64,000 nucleotides of DNA from positions 1 to 64,000 of the forward strand of contig NZ_CAUCSQ010000014.1 in assembly GCF_958445495.1 (NCBI RefSeq), read 5' to 3'. How positions within the stretch are numbered: the first letter of the stretch is position 1; each line of letters begins with the position of its first letter. Under the pieces are notes generated by a model. That model saw only the letters and a list, made by a program, of their open reading frames with translations, searched no databases and was not told where the DNA came from. The DNA comes from an uncultured Bacteroides sp. GTDB lineage: Bacteria; Bacteroidota; Bacteroidia; Bacteroidales; Bacteroidaceae. This document shows positions 35,601 through 43,846 of this stretch, one piece after another. Both the position numbers and the translations under genes were made by a program.

Positions 35601-35732
35601 GCGGACGGATGGAGTATAGTTGTGCAGGCGGTAGGGACGGATACGTTAAAAGTTTTTGATAGTATATCCGGAAAAGTGTCGGACTGTGCGATTCCGGTTC
35701 CGGGAGTGTCTACGGTGAGAATAAAGGATTGA
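32601..35732 (+). CDS. Large secreted protein of unrecognised family, candidate glycoside hydrolase
   Basis: 1043 residues with lipobox LLIGC in a short signal peptide. Residues about 40-350 look all-beta (two to three sandwich domains). A central part, about 430-720, contains AWQVEGRTLAGGEINP, VGAEQMYGPEETIMSALRG and MYLSLATAYMHGSSHLNTEEALW, which suggests a barrel-type enzyme domain with several candidate acidic residues. Residues about 790-880 (HVLVFLGWNTYHADDFRRI, FVEQGGTVVLSAAH) resemble the GATase-like trimerisation domain of GH42-type enzymes. A beta-rich tail follows. I cannot place it in a known family. It lies 4 nt after GH20 and before GH89, so it probably acts on the same glycan. 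Confidence 0.75.
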   Translation: MYKWVAILGFLLIGCGTGHAQYQHETRQVLMSGKRVIQVGDSVSVDVRFACSSGGKTRKYLRVVGGGQMPGRFKERGESLFRDMEYRIDDCLDSVQTKKDPYALCFQAEGEPFEQCAYYRIAGKRLGSKHLDVELHAQAESLRLLRDGSMGVELQIYYPRQGRHPLDVYDSPDTVLAASVPAGTYRYRKFKYAFALPEEPAAVLLKVGGKGFSGICRMEAPIVKAAGKVIDGLGFMPYDRRPDKADYWVGVNLVSKYWPVWSLRFNGKTVFEGKVFDRASNVADFYIPLPDSLPGEGKITLVLEDEAHRVHVPYEMVSMEIIEETANDFEIVSLPRHIALGDTAGVLIEVNRPGIGLELASNEHYEWLPQPLRFVDTGLHVLRFRTCGVGTDVPVTISDGKQSRTVGIGAILHRGGRQVYLSSGDEIYMDKVPEVYGYFFKWYFKARIGNWYQFRPSYQWSGFRRSDERVMSRYFRLLNEMNVPFAWQVEGRTLAGGEINPSLSLLYSPLFKGKQAHENDGGYYYWQHFQDEGLFTDIRARYLPLGGIFAKHRPIYTDKGKFVHYNPYGVKDMADGAATLVRHLAGSRGESTRHTGPSTMFRYLLQAGYQWVGAEQMYGPEETIMSALRGASRAYGRQDYGSLHAMQWGSSPFTAPEHALRMYLSLATAYMHGSSHLNTEEALWTDEYANDRYSESGKQHRHAQNRMLDYVETHSRTGELKANIAVLQGRNCPWKCFGRTSMWSQKEEKWQFGKINESFDLLNVFYPDNILDACAPEGWFTSTPYGPVDILPIEADDRAMQRYHVLVFLGWNTYHADDFRRIRRFVEQGGTVVLSAAHLNESLQPDEAPVFPEEDEEVRLLLGDNYRSLQSKTEICKGKGKVIYYPQVLYPSEPGIRADYEKTLRELAGAEVEKEADKGFVEVGRDVSFTVWDAPQKRTLYLLNVDWVSGQETHQAKLLLGGRQFTVDVRPYQLETVHIASGLAVLPLSNTTDILSIERQADGWSIVVQAVGTDTLKVFDSISGKVSDCAIPVPGVSTVRIKD

Positions 35733-35749
35733 ATATAGCGGTAGCGGGG

Positions 35750-35779
35750 TTGCTGCAATTTATAATTTGGCTATCTTTG
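35750..35779 (+). promoter_or_regulatory. Internal promoter before the GH89 gene
   Basis: TTG (35750-35752), 19 nt, TATCTTTG (35772-35779), a good match to the Bacteroides consensus, within the 117-nt gap after the preceding gene. It would give the GH89 gene expression independent of the locus promoter. Confidence 0.65.
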
Positions 35780-35849
35780 CGGCGTTGTACAAGTATTTTG
35801 TTTATAATGATATATTACTTACTTGAAAAACTTAATGGAACAGTGTATG

Positions 35850-38033
35850 ATGAAAAACTTTGTTAACTTTATTTTACTTGTATGTCTTGTTTGCAGTTGC
35901 CGGTCCGAGTATTCTCCTGTTGATTCTTTGGCAGACCGTGTAACAGAAGGTACATCGAAAAACCGGATTGTCTTTCGGCTGGAACCGAATGCGGATAATT
36001 CGGGAGAGGATTATTTTGAAATAGATTCCGATGACGGCAAGGTTCTGATAACGGGAAATACGGATTTGTCATTGGCTACGGGGTTGAACTGGTATTTGAA
36101 GTATGTGGCCGGCATTCATCTTTCATGGAATAACCTGTCGCAGAAATTACCGGAGATATTGCCTCTTCCTCAAGGAAAAATCCGGCAGGAGACTGCTATG
36201 CGGAACCGGTATTACCTGAATTATTGCACTTATTCTTATTCTATGGCCTTTTGGGACTGGGAACGTTGGGAGAAAGAGATTGACTGGATGGCGTTGCATG
36301 GCGTCAACATGCCTTTGAGCATAGCGGGAATGGAGGTTGTCTGGTATAACTTGCTGAAACGTGTCGGATATACGACGGAAGAAATCAACGAGTTTATTTC
36401 CGGTCCTGCTTTCATGGCTTGGTGGCAGATGAATAATCTGGAGGGGTGGGGAGGCCCGAACCCTGACAGTTGGTATCGGCAGCAGGAAGTGCTTCAGAAA
36501 AAAATAGTTGCCCGTATGAGGGAACTGGGTATCGAACCTGTTTTTCCGGGTTATGCGGGAATGGTTCCCCGTAATATCGGTGAGAAGTTGGGTTACCGGA
36601 TTGCCGACCCGGGAAGGTGGTGCGGTTTTCCCCGTCCGGCTTTTCTCTCTTCGGAAGACGAGCATTTTGAATCTTTTGCGGCTATGTATTATGAGGAATT
36701 GGAGAAACTTTACGGAAAGGCCAAGTATTACAGTATGGATCCTTTCCACGAAGGTGGAAATACGGAAGGAGTGGATTTGGCAAAAACCGGAAATGCTATC
36801 ATGAAGGCCATGAAAAAAGCCAATCCCGATGCGGTCTGGATAATTCAGGCATGGCAGGCGAATCCCCGTGAAGCTATGATTGGTGCTTTGGATTCGGGTG
36901 ATTTGCTGGTGTTGGATTTGTACAGTGAGAAGCGTCCTCAGTGGGGAGACCCAAGTTCGATGTGGTATCGCGAAAAAGGATTCGGAAAGCATGACTGGCT
37001 TTATTGCATGTTGCTCAATTTTGGTGCTAATGTCGGTTTACACGGGCGTATGGAGCAGTTGGTGAATGGATATTATGATGCATGCACGCATGCTAATGGA
37101 AAGATGTTGCGCGGAGTGGGGGCCACTCCTGAGGGAATTGAAAATAATCCGGTAATGTTTGAGTTACTGTATGAGTTGCCTTGGCGTGCGGAACGTTTCT
37201 CACCGGACGAATGGTTGCAGGGATATTTGAAAGCTCGTTATGGCGGAGTGTTATTGCCGGAGGTACTGGAGGCATGGAGAGCTTTGGAACATACGGTATA
37301 TAATGCTCCTAAGAATTATCAGGGTGAAGGGACGGTGGAGTCTTTGCTGTGTGCTCGTCCGGGGTTCCATCTGGACAGGACATCTACCTGGGGATATGCG
37401 AAATTGTTTTATTCGCCTGATTCTACGGCAAAAGCGGCAAATCTGTTGCTTTCAGTTGCAGACCGGTATGAGGGGAATAATAATTTCGAGTATGATTTGG
37501 TAGATATAGTGCGGCAGAGTGTAGCCGATAAAGGCAATGTGTTGCTTGAAGGGCTTTCTCAAAGTTATGAAAGGAAAGATAAAGAAGGGTTCCGTGAACA
37601 AACCCGGAAATTTCTAGACCTTATTCTATCGCAGGATGATTTGTTATCTACCCGGAAGGAGTTTTCCGTATCTTCCTGGATTGATGCTGCACGTTCTTTG
37701 GGGAATACGGATGAGGAGAAGGATTTGTACGAGTGGAATGCTTCTGCATTGATTACCGTATGGGGAGATAGCATTGCCGCCAATGAGGGGGGATTACACG
37801 ATTATTCCCATAGGGAATGGAGTGGACTTTTGAAGGATTTGTATTATCTGCGTTGGAAGGAGTTCCTTGAACGGAAACAGCAGGAGTTGGAAGGAAAGGT
37901 TGCAGATGAGACGATTGATTATTACGGAATGGAGAAAGCTTGGGCGGAAAGTACAGGAAAGGCAGTTACCCGTTCGGACAGGAAGCCTGTTATAGAAACT
38001 GCAAAAGCTGTGTACCGGTCGGTTTTTCAATGA
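35850..38033 (+). CDS. GH89 alpha-N-acetylglucosaminidase (NAGLU-like)
   Basis: About 727 residues from ATG 35850, which gives a lipoprotein signal (FILLVCLVCSC). ATGs at 35835 and 35847 are alternatives. An N-terminal alpha/beta domain (LATGLNWYLKYVAGIHLSW) is followed by the GH89 barrel: RYYLNYCTYSYSMAFWDWER, WMALHGVNMPLSIAGME, GYAGMVPRNIGEKLGY, YYSMDPFHEGGNTEGVD and GVGATPEGIENNPVMFELLY. A helical C-terminal domain completes the family layout. GH89 removes terminal alpha-linked GlcNAc, as found in some mucin glycans and heparan sulfate. With GH20 it points to a host-derived substrate. Followed by a strong terminator. Confidence 0.95.
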   Translation: MKNFVNFILLVCLVCSCRSEYSPVDSLADRVTEGTSKNRIVFRLEPNADNSGEDYFEIDSDDGKVLITGNTDLSLATGLNWYLKYVAGIHLSWNNLSQKLPEILPLPQGKIRQETAMRNRYYLNYCTYSYSMAFWDWERWEKEIDWMALHGVNMPLSIAGMEVVWYNLLKRVGYTTEEINEFISGPAFMAWWQMNNLEGWGGPNPDSWYRQQEVLQKKIVARMRELGIEPVFPGYAGMVPRNIGEKLGYRIADPGRWCGFPRPAFLSSEDEHFESFAAMYYEELEKLYGKAKYYSMDPFHEGGNTEGVDLAKTGNAIMKAMKKANPDAVWIIQAWQANPREAMIGALDSGDLLVLDLYSEKRPQWGDPSSMWYREKGFGKHDWLYCMLLNFGANVGLHGRMEQLVNGYYDACTHANGKMLRGVGATPEGIENNPVMFELLYELPWRAERFSPDEWLQGYLKARYGGVLLPEVLEAWRALEHTVYNAPKNYQGEGTVESLLCARPGFHLDRTSTWGYAKLFYSPDSTAKAANLLLSVADRYEGNNNFEYDLVDIVRQSVADKGNVLLEGLSQSYERKDKEGFREQTRKFLDLILSQDDLLSTRKEFSVSSWIDAARSLGNTDEEKDLYEWNASALITVWGDSIAANEGGLHDYSHREWSGLLKDLYYLRWKEFLERKQQELEGKVADETIDYYGMEKAWAESTGKAVTRSDRKPVIETAKAVYRSVFQ

Positions 38034-38061
38034 TAAGTTACAGATTGTAACATACGAGCAT

Positions 38062-38110
38062 AAAAAGACTGCATCAGACTCTATTTTTGAGTAATGATGC
38101 AGTCTTTTTT
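38062..38110 (+). terminator. Terminator of the glycan utilisation locus
   Basis: AAAGACTGCATCA (38064-38076) and TGATGCAGTCTTT (38095-38107) form a 13-bp stem with an additional inner ACTC/GAGT, followed by a T run. Confidence 0.92.
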
Positions 38111-38121
38111 ATTGCTGTTAA

Positions 38122-38177
38122 AGGTGTCAAGTTTTAGCTTAAAGGCTCATCTTCCCTAAAAATGAGTTTTGACACCT
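38122..38177. repeat. 56-bp element with 9-bp terminal inverted repeats
   Basis: AGGTGTCAA (38122-38130) and TTGACACCT (38169-38177) bound a segment with a nested CTCAT/ATGAG pair (38146-38150, 38162-38166). TGTTA occurs just outside both ends. This resembles a miniature mobile-element remnant or paired ends of a lost element; it could equally be a structured RNA element. Confidence 0.5.
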
Positions 38178-38331
38178 CTTTGTTATCTTTAAACCTTCTC
38201 TAAAAAATATGGCTTGTCTGGGATATTCCTATAAAGAACACGTCAGAAGACATTGTCAGGCTTCTTCCGGAATATCGTATCCCAATGGATAGAATTTAGC
38301 CAACAATACAGAATATTTACAATAAAAATAG

Positions 38332-38366
38332 CATATGAGATGATTATAACTAGTCATCTACATATG
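38332..38366. repeat. 35-bp imperfect palindrome
   Basis: CATATGAGATGA (38332-38343) faces TCATCTACATATG (38354-38366), complementary except for one extra base, around a 10-nt loop. No T run follows. Could be a protein-binding site or part of the decayed element. Confidence 0.5.
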
Positions 38367-38476
38367 CCATCTTACTTTTTAAGACATTTACTGAATATCC
38401 CTGTCTGCCGGAATGAGGGAATTATAATCCGTTTACACAGGACTTTTTCTCTTAAGAGGGTATTGTCCGGTGTATG

Positions 38477-38923
38477 TTACTTTTCTAATAAATCTTTCAG
38501 GAAATCGTCAAGTTCTTTATCCAGCCCTTTTAGCAATTCATCATTTACCAATAACGTATCGTCGTCTATCAGCAATAATTCGGCTACCGTTTCCTTATCT
38601 TCATCCACCAGAACGAAAGAATAGGGTTTCAGTATCGTTATTTTGTCGAAATCTCCGGCATCTTTCATTTTGCTGAGAATGCTACGCAGAATCGGTTCTA
38701 CGTTTTCGACAAAATCATCTCCTTCATAGGTGGCCCATTCTTCAACCATGACATTCGCCAGTTCTTCATCATCGTCATTATAAATATTCAGTTGTCCCGA
38801 TACCTGGTCCGGCTGTAAATGCATATCGGTTACAATTGTTTGTTCACAACTGCATGTATATTTGCTTACAGCCTTTTGGATGGCCGATTCAATGATAGAT
38901 AGTGATTGTTGGCTTAATTTCAT
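38477..38923 (-). CDS. Acidic hypothetical protein
   Basis: 148 residues from ATG 38923; an in-frame TTG at 38947 is discarded because it lies in the promoter element. The protein is rich in Asp and Glu with no signal peptide or membrane segment, so it is probably cytoplasmic. Near residues 24-26 it has a CSC pair (YTCSCEQ). The C-terminal third is a run of acidic/leucine helices (LLIDDDTLLVNDELLKGL). I do not recognise the family. Translation is likely to be efficient: AAAAAGGAGGAACCC precedes the ATG, a full Shine-Dalgarno match rarely seen in this genome. Confidence 0.75.
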   Translation of the reverse strand: MKLSQQSLSIIESAIQKAVSKYTCSCEQTIVTDMHLQPDQVSGQLNIYNDDDEELANVMVEEWATYEGDDFVENVEPILRSILSKMKDAGDFDKITILKPYSFVLVDEDKETVAELLLIDDDTLLVNDELLKGLDKELDDFLKDLLEK

Positions 38924-38928
38924 GGGTT

Positions 38929-38952
38929 CCTCCTTTTTATTACTCAAAGGTA
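38929..38952 (-). promoter_or_regulatory. -7 element and strong ribosome-binding site for the acidic protein
   Basis: On the minus strand TACCTTTG (38952-38945) is a -7 element, and AGGAGG (38934-38929) lies 5 nt before ATG 38923. No -33 TTTG is found at the right distance. Confidence 0.6.
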
Positions 38953-38983
38953 TAAAAAAAATAATAATTGGTATATGATTTCT

Positions 38984-40090
38984 TTAAAAATCATCCTCAA
39001 ATCGGCTCATTTGCATTTTCAGCTTGGGCAACTGGCTGTTTCTTTCTTTCAATTCGGCCAAATACATGCTGGCGAGGTAGTAATTCGGCATTTCGTTGAT
39101 ATTGGGTTGAAGTTGGACGGAACTGTTTTTCGTTTCTGTCTTTTTAGCTAATTGTCGTGCTTTTTCCGCCCATTCTTCAGCTTTTGCCAGACTATCCTTC
39201 ATTTCATAATAGACGGCGATGTTGAAAGCGGCCCTCATCTTTTTCTTATCGCTCTTACTTGCTTCAAAGGATTGTAGCCAGAGTCCGTACGCATCATCCC
39301 ATGAATTTTCACGGGCATAGATGGCTGCGTCGCGCATATGAACGGAACCGCCCGTATATAAGTAGCGGGTTCCTCTTTTCCAGATTGGAACCAAGTGTTT
39401 TACCGGAACTGTTCCTGCGAATTCCGCTGCTTCCTGTAACATTTGTTTTTCGGGGATGATACGTGCAGCCGCTTCCGTGACTGAGCTGCCGAATTCTTCC
39501 CAAAAGATGCTGTCGCTGGGATGCAGCGTGTTCATCGGGGTACTCCTTCCGGGCAGGTAAACCCGGACAGTGGGATATACCTTCACGTCTACCGTTCCCT
39601 GATAACAGTTGAAATCCGGCAGATAGCGGATGGTTTTGGTTGCTTTGATTTGCAGGTTTTCCATTGCAATGATGAGGTCTACTCCTAAATTAGAGGCGAG
39701 TTGGCTGACTTCTTCCGCACTCAACGTGTTTTCACGGGGCAATTTGTCGTTTGCTCGCAACGCGGAGTCACAAATCACCACTTCATCGAAATAATTCTGA
39801 TTCGCGATTTCCTCTGCCAAGGATTCGGCTGCGATTCTGGGGTCACCGTTGGTATAGGTATTTGCACGGCTTATTTCGGGAAGGTTTTCTTCGAGCTTTT
39901 CCGTCTGGGTTATCAGTTTGTTGTCCGGCATGTTGCCAGTATTGTTTACAACGGCTACTTTCCGGAGTTGAGAAGGAAAACTCAAATCGGCCGCCTGCAG
40001 GTAATCGATAGATATTTGTTCCAAACTCTGACAACTGCTTAATGTCAGTATGAGCAATGATATTAAAGCGAGTGAATAGGATTTTGCCAT
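38984..40090 (-). CDS. Lipoprotein with TPR-like C-terminus (DUF6340-like)
   Basis: 368 residues. Type II signal peptide with LTLSSC. Residues about 40-170 form a nucleotide- or partner-binding-like alpha/beta domain (KVAVVNNTGNMPDNKL, GVDLIIAMENLQIKA). The C-terminal part has two helical repeats (AAIYARENSWDDAYGLWLQ, AAFNIAVYYEMKDSLAKAEEWAEKARQLA) like TPRs. The layout fits the DUF6340 lipoproteins common in Bacteroidales, whose role is not established. The gene is 60 nt upstream of the acidic protein gene and has its own long leader. Confidence 0.75.
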   Translation of the reverse strand: MAKSYSLALISLLILTLSSCQSLEQISIDYLQAADLSFPSQLRKVAVVNNTGNMPDNKLITQTEKLEENLPEISRANTYTNGDPRIAAESLAEEIANQNYFDEVVICDSALRANDKLPRENTLSAEEVSQLASNLGVDLIIAMENLQIKATKTIRYLPDFNCYQGTVDVKVYPTVRVYLPGRSTPMNTLHPSDSIFWEEFGSSVTEAAARIIPEKQMLQEAAEFAGTVPVKHLVPIWKRGTRYLYTGGSVHMRDAAIYARENSWDDAYGLWLQSFEASKSDKKKMRAAFNIAVYYEMKDSLAKAEEWAEKARQLAKKTETKNSSVQLQPNINEMPNYYLASMYLAELKERNSQLPKLKMQMSRFEDDF

Positions 40091-40143
40091 AGTTCTGATT
40101 TATTTAGTAAGTATGTTTCCTGAATTATCCTATATTATTGGCG

Positions 40144-40233
40144 GATAATTATCATGAATCATTCTCATTGTTCAAATTAATTTGGACACACAAGGTACTT
40201 AATTCGTTTCTGTATTTAGTTTAGACAAAAGTA
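40144..40233 (-). promoter_or_regulatory. Promoter element and palindromes in the leader of the DUF6340-like gene
   Basis: A -7 element TACTTTTG (40233-40226, minus strand) predicts a leader of about 130 nt. Within it are CAAATTAATTTG (40173-40184) and GATAATTATC (40144-40153), perfect palindromes. The second lies in ATGATTCATGATAATTATC, which resembles a Fur box. No good -33 element is present. Confidence 0.4.
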
Positions 40234-40254
40234 ATATTTTGCCGGAACAAATGA

Positions 40255-40288
40255 AAGCCCCAAACAGTTTTTAACCGTTTGAGGCTCT
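40255..40288 (-). terminator. Hairpin after secA, probable terminator
   Basis: On the minus strand AGAGCCTCAAACGG...CTGTTTGGGGCTT folds into a stem of about 13 bp with mismatches, followed by TCATTTG. The T tract is short. Confidence 0.6.
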
Positions 40289-40331
40289 TATTTAGAGGGT
40301 TTAAGTTTCCAGTGGAAACCTTCTCTGTTTT

Positions 40332-43300
40332 TTAAACATTTCTTCCGTGGCAGTTTTTATACTTCTTGCCGCTTCCACATGGGCAGGGGTCGTTGCGTCC
40401 TACCGTCTTTTCTGCACGAATCGGTTCGCGTTTTTGCTGTTCACGGGTATCGCGGCTGGCAGCGGCTTGTTGGTTCGGGTCGTTCAGGTCTTGTTTGTTC
40501 TCGCGATACTTGCTCATATCCTGACGTTGTTCCGGAGCAGCCTGGCGCACTTCTACGCGGCGTGCGGAAGATTCGTCCGGAGCTTCCTGTACAGGGATTT
40601 GCCCGCGCATCAAGATGGAAACTGTCTGGTTATTGATTTTGTTTACCATTGAATCGAACAATGTCACGGATTCCAGTTTGTAAATCAATAACGGATCTTT
40701 CTGTTCGTAACTTGCATTTTGTACGGAATGTTTTAGTTCATCCAGTTCGCGCAGGTTCTCTTTCCATGCTTCGTCAATCACATGCAGGAGGATTGATTTC
40801 TCGAACGCTTTCACTACTTCCTTGGATTCGGATTCGTATGCCGCTTTCAGATTGCAGGATATGTTGTACATGCGTTTTCCGTCCGTGATAGGAATCAGGA
40901 TGTTTTCATACATGTGTCCTTGGTTTTCATATACCTGTTTGATAACCGGGTTGGCTATTTGTGCCAGGCGTTCAGTTTTGCGTTTGAAGTTCTCCATAGC
41001 GATGTTGAACGTTTTCTCTGCCAGTTTCTCTTTTTTCTCGTTACGGAATTCCTCTTCAGTGAACGGAGTTTCCATAGCCAGTGTTTGGAGCAGTTCCATT
41101 TGGCATCCTTCGTAATCGTTGTTCTCAATCGCATTAGCGCAGCGGTCCCAAATCATGTTTACAATATCCATGCCGATACGTTCGCCCATCAAGGCATGGC
41201 GGCGTTTGGTGTAGACAACCGTACGCTGTTTGTTCATAACGTCGTCGTATTCCAGCAAGCGTTTACGGATACCGAAGTTATTTTCTTCTACTTTTTTCTG
41301 TGCCCGTTCGATGGAATTGGAAATCATTTTATGTTCAATCATTTCGCCTTCCTGGAAACCGAGTCTGTCCATCACGCTGGCAATGCGGTCGGAAGAGAAC
41401 AGACGCATCAGGTCGTCTTCCAGCGATACGAAGAATACGGAAGAACCCGGATCACCTTGACGTCCTGCACGACCGCGTAACTGACGGTCTACCCGGCGGG
41501 ATTCGTGACGTTCCGTACCGATGATTGCCAGACCTCCCGCTGCTTTTACTTCCGGGCTTAGTTTGATATCGGTACCACGGCCCGCCATGTTGGTGGCGAT
41601 GGTGACCGCGCAACTCAAACCGGCTTTTGCTACAATCTCCGCTTCTTTCTGATGTAGTTTCGCATTCAATACATTGTGCTCAATTTTGCGCATGGTCAGC
41701 ATCTTGCTCAACATTTCGGAGATTTCTACGGAGGTTGTTCCCACCAATACCGGACGTCCCGCCTGAACCAGTTTCTCTATTTCTTCAATGACTGCCTTAT
41801 ATTTTTCGCGTTTGGTTTTGTAAACGCGGTCGTTCATATCTTTTCTCGCAATCGGGCGGTTGGTCGGGATAACGACAACATCCAGTTTGTAGATATCCCA
41901 GAATTCGCCGGCTTCCGTTTCGGCCGTACCGGTCATACCTGACAATTTGTGGTACATACGGAAATAATTCTGTAGCGTAATTGTCGCGAATGTCTGGGTG
42001 GCTGCTTCTACTTTTACACGCTCTTTGGCCTCAATGGCCTGATGCAATCCGTCGGAATAACGGCGGCCTTCCATGATACGTCCCGTCTGTTCGTCTACAA
42101 TCTTCACCTGTCCGTCGATAACTACATATTCGTCGTCTTTTTCGAACATGGTATAGGCTTTCAACAATTGGTTGATTGTATGAACACGTTCTGATTTGAT
42201 GGCGTAGTTCGTTAATAACTCGTCTTTCTTCTGGAGTTTTTCTTCTTGGGTGAGGTCCGGTACATTTTCCAGTTCCGAGAGTTGTCCGGCGATGTCCGGC
42301 AAAACGAATAATGTAGGGTCTTCGGAGTTACCGGTAATCAGGTCTACGCCTTTGTCGGTCAAGTCTACACTGTTTAGCTTTTCATCAATAACGAAATATA
42401 ACGGATCAGTAACCTCATGCATACGCTTGTTGTTCTGTTCCATATAGATTTCTTCCGTTTTCAGCATACCGGCTTTGATACCTTGTTCGCTGAGGAATTT
42501 AATCAGCGCCTTGTTTTTGGGTAGCGCCTTATGGCTGCGGTAAAGAGAAAGAAAACCTTCTTCCACCTCTTTTTTATCGCCGGACGCTATTAGTTTTTTG
42601 GCTTCGGACAAATATTTTGTTGCCAGTACTTTTTGTGCTTCTACCAAGCGTTCTACCAGCGGACGGAGTTGTTCGAACAGTTGATCGTCTCCTTTGGGGA
42701 CAGGACCTGAAATAATCAAAGGGGTACGGGCGTCGTCAATCAATACGGAGTCGACCTCATCGACAATGGCGTAGTTGTGTTGGCGTTGTACAAGGTCTTT
42801 CGGGCTGATAGCCATGTTGTCGCGCAGGTAGTCGAAACCGAATTCGTTGTTCGTACCGAAGGTGATGTCTGCGAGGTATGCCTGGCGGCGTGCGTCAGAG
42901 TTCGGCTGGTGGCGGTCGATACAATCTACGCTCAAACCGTGGAACATGTAGAGCGGTCCCATCCATTCGGCGTCACGTTTGGCGAGATAGTCATTCACGG
43001 TTACCACATGTACGCCGTTTCCGGTCAATGCGTTCAGGAATACGGGAAGGGTGGCTACCAATGTTTTACCTTCACCGGTTGCCATTTCCGCAATCTTGCC
43101 TTTGTGCAGCACTACGCCGCCGAATAACTGTACGTCGTAATGAACCATATTCCATACGGTATCGTTGCCGCCGGCCATCCAATGATTCCGGTAGATTGCT
43201 TTGTCACCTTCAATGCGTACGAAATCTTTGGTTGCGGCTAATTGGCGGTCAAAGTCCGTAGCGGTCACTGTTATTTCTTCGTTTTCCGCAAAACGCTTGG

Positions 43301-43652
43301 CGGTCGCCTTTACGATTGAGAAAGCGACGGGCAGTACTTCGTCCAGCGCTTTTTCATATTTGTCAAGAATTTCTTTTTCTATCTTGTCGATTTGTACGAA
43401 GACTTCTTCACGGTCTTCCAGTTCGAGGGTTTCGATACTTGCTTTTAATTCTTCTACTTTTGCACGTTCGGTTTGAGCCGATTCGCGGATGTATTTTTTG
43501 AGTTCTTCCGTTTTAGCGCGGAGGGCGTCGTTGTCCAGTTTTTCAATCTCCGGATAGGCGGCTTTGATTTTCTCTACCCAGGGCTTGATTTCTTTCATGT
43601 CTCGTGTGGATTTGTTTCCGAAAATCGAGCTTAAAAATTCATTAAATCCCAT
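40332..43652 (-). CDS. secA: Preprotein translocase ATPase SecA
   Basis: 1106 residues, the motor that pushes unfolded preproteins through SecYEG. Walker A ATGEGKT is at residues 191-197 and the DEVD box at 298-301. The preprotein cross-linking domain, helical scaffold and second RecA-like domain follow ([34 protein letters not shown]). The C-terminal SEC-C zinc motif [13 protein letters not shown] closes the protein after a Gln/Arg-rich linker. The length, greater than E. coli SecA, is usual for Bacteroidota because of inserts. It is transcribed alone. secG lies at 60675 in this window, unlinked. Confidence 0.98.
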   Translation of the reverse strand: MGFNEFLSSIFGNKSTRDMKEIKPWVEKIKAAYPEIEKLDNDALRAKTEELKKYIRESAQTERAKVEELKASIETLELEDREEVFVQIDKIEKEILDKYEKALDEVLPVAFSIVKATAKRFAENEEITVTATDFDRQLAATKDFVRIEGDKAIYRNHWMAGGNDTVWNMVHYDVQLFGGVVLHKGKIAEMATGEGKTLVATLPVFLNALTGNGVHVVTVNDYLAKRDAEWMGPLYMFHGLSVDCIDRHQPNSDARRQAYLADITFGTNNEFGFDYLRDNMAISPKDLVQRQHNYAIVDEVDSVLIDDARTPLIISGPVPKGDDQLFEQLRPLVERLVEAQKVLATKYLSEAKKLIASGDKKEVEEGFLSLYRSHKALPKNKALIKFLSEQGIKAGMLKTEEIYMEQNNKRMHEVTDPLYFVIDEKLNSVDLTDKGVDLITGNSEDPTLFVLPDIAGQLSELENVPDLTQEEKLQKKDELLTNYAIKSERVHTINQLLKAYTMFEKDDEYVVIDGQVKIVDEQTGRIMEGRRYSDGLHQAIEAKERVKVEAATQTFATITLQNYFRMYHKLSGMTGTAETEAGEFWDIYKLDVVVIPTNRPIARKDMNDRVYKTKREKYKAVIEEIEKLVQAGRPVLVGTTSVEISEMLSKMLTMRKIEHNVLNAKLHQKEAEIVAKAGLSCAVTIATNMAGRGTDIKLSPEVKAAGGLAIIGTERHESRRVDRQLRGRAGRQGDPGSSVFFVSLEDDLMRLFSSDRIASVMDRLGFQEGEMIEHKMISNSIERAQKKVEENNFGIRKRLLEYDDVMNKQRTVVYTKRRHALMGERIGMDIVNMIWDRCANAIENNDYEGCQMELLQTLAMETPFTEEEFRNEKKEKLAEKTFNIAMENFKRKTERLAQIANPVIKQVYENQGHMYENILIPITDGKRMYNISCNLKAAYESESKEVVKAFEKSILLHVIDEAWKENLRELDELKHSVQNASYEQKDPLLIYKLESVTLFDSMVNKINNQTVSILMRGQIPVQEAPDESSARRVEVRQAAPEQRQDMSKYRENKQDLNDPNQQAAASRDTREQQKREPIRAEKTVGRNDPCPCGSGKKYKNCHGRNV

Positions 43653-43785
43653 GTTATATTATTTAGTTTATTATTTGTCATTTTCTTGTTACAGATTTTG
43701 CAGGTTGTGCGGATTGTATCCGACAGAAAAACGAATTTCATCGTAATCTGTATGAATCTGCCTAATCTGCGGCTTTAAATCTCTG

Positions 43786-43793
43786 CAAAGTTA
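43786..43793 (-). promoter_or_regulatory. -7 promoter element for secA
   Basis: TAACTTTG on the minus strand, 133 nt before the secA ATG. The leader between contains three AATCTG/CAGATT copies at 43745-43769, about 10 nt apart. Confidence 0.5.
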
Positions 43794-43846
43794 CATTAAA
43801 ATGCTGATTTATTTATGCTTTGCACTCTGTTTTTGTGAGGTTTCTT

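Larger units (their letters stand above)
38111..38476. other. Gene-poor stretch with decayed inverted repeats
   Basis: 366 nt without a gene I can support. It contains two inverted-repeat structures listed separately and a 26-codon open frame at 38209 (starting MACLGYSYKEHVRR) with no recognisable family. The composition is AT-rich compared with its neighbours. It may be the scar of a mobile element, but no transposase remnant can be identified with confidence. Confidence 0.5.

Noticed and set aside
21044..38033. Heparan sulfate as the substrate of the glycan locus because GH89 is NAGLU-like
   Set aside because: No sulfatase, lyase or uronyl hydrolase is present in the locus, so this is less likely than a mucin-type glycan, though not excluded.
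38209..38289. 26-codon frame starting MACLGYSYKEHVRR as a small gene or transposase remnant
   Set aside because: The promoter-like TATCTTTA is imperfect, and no family can be recognised.
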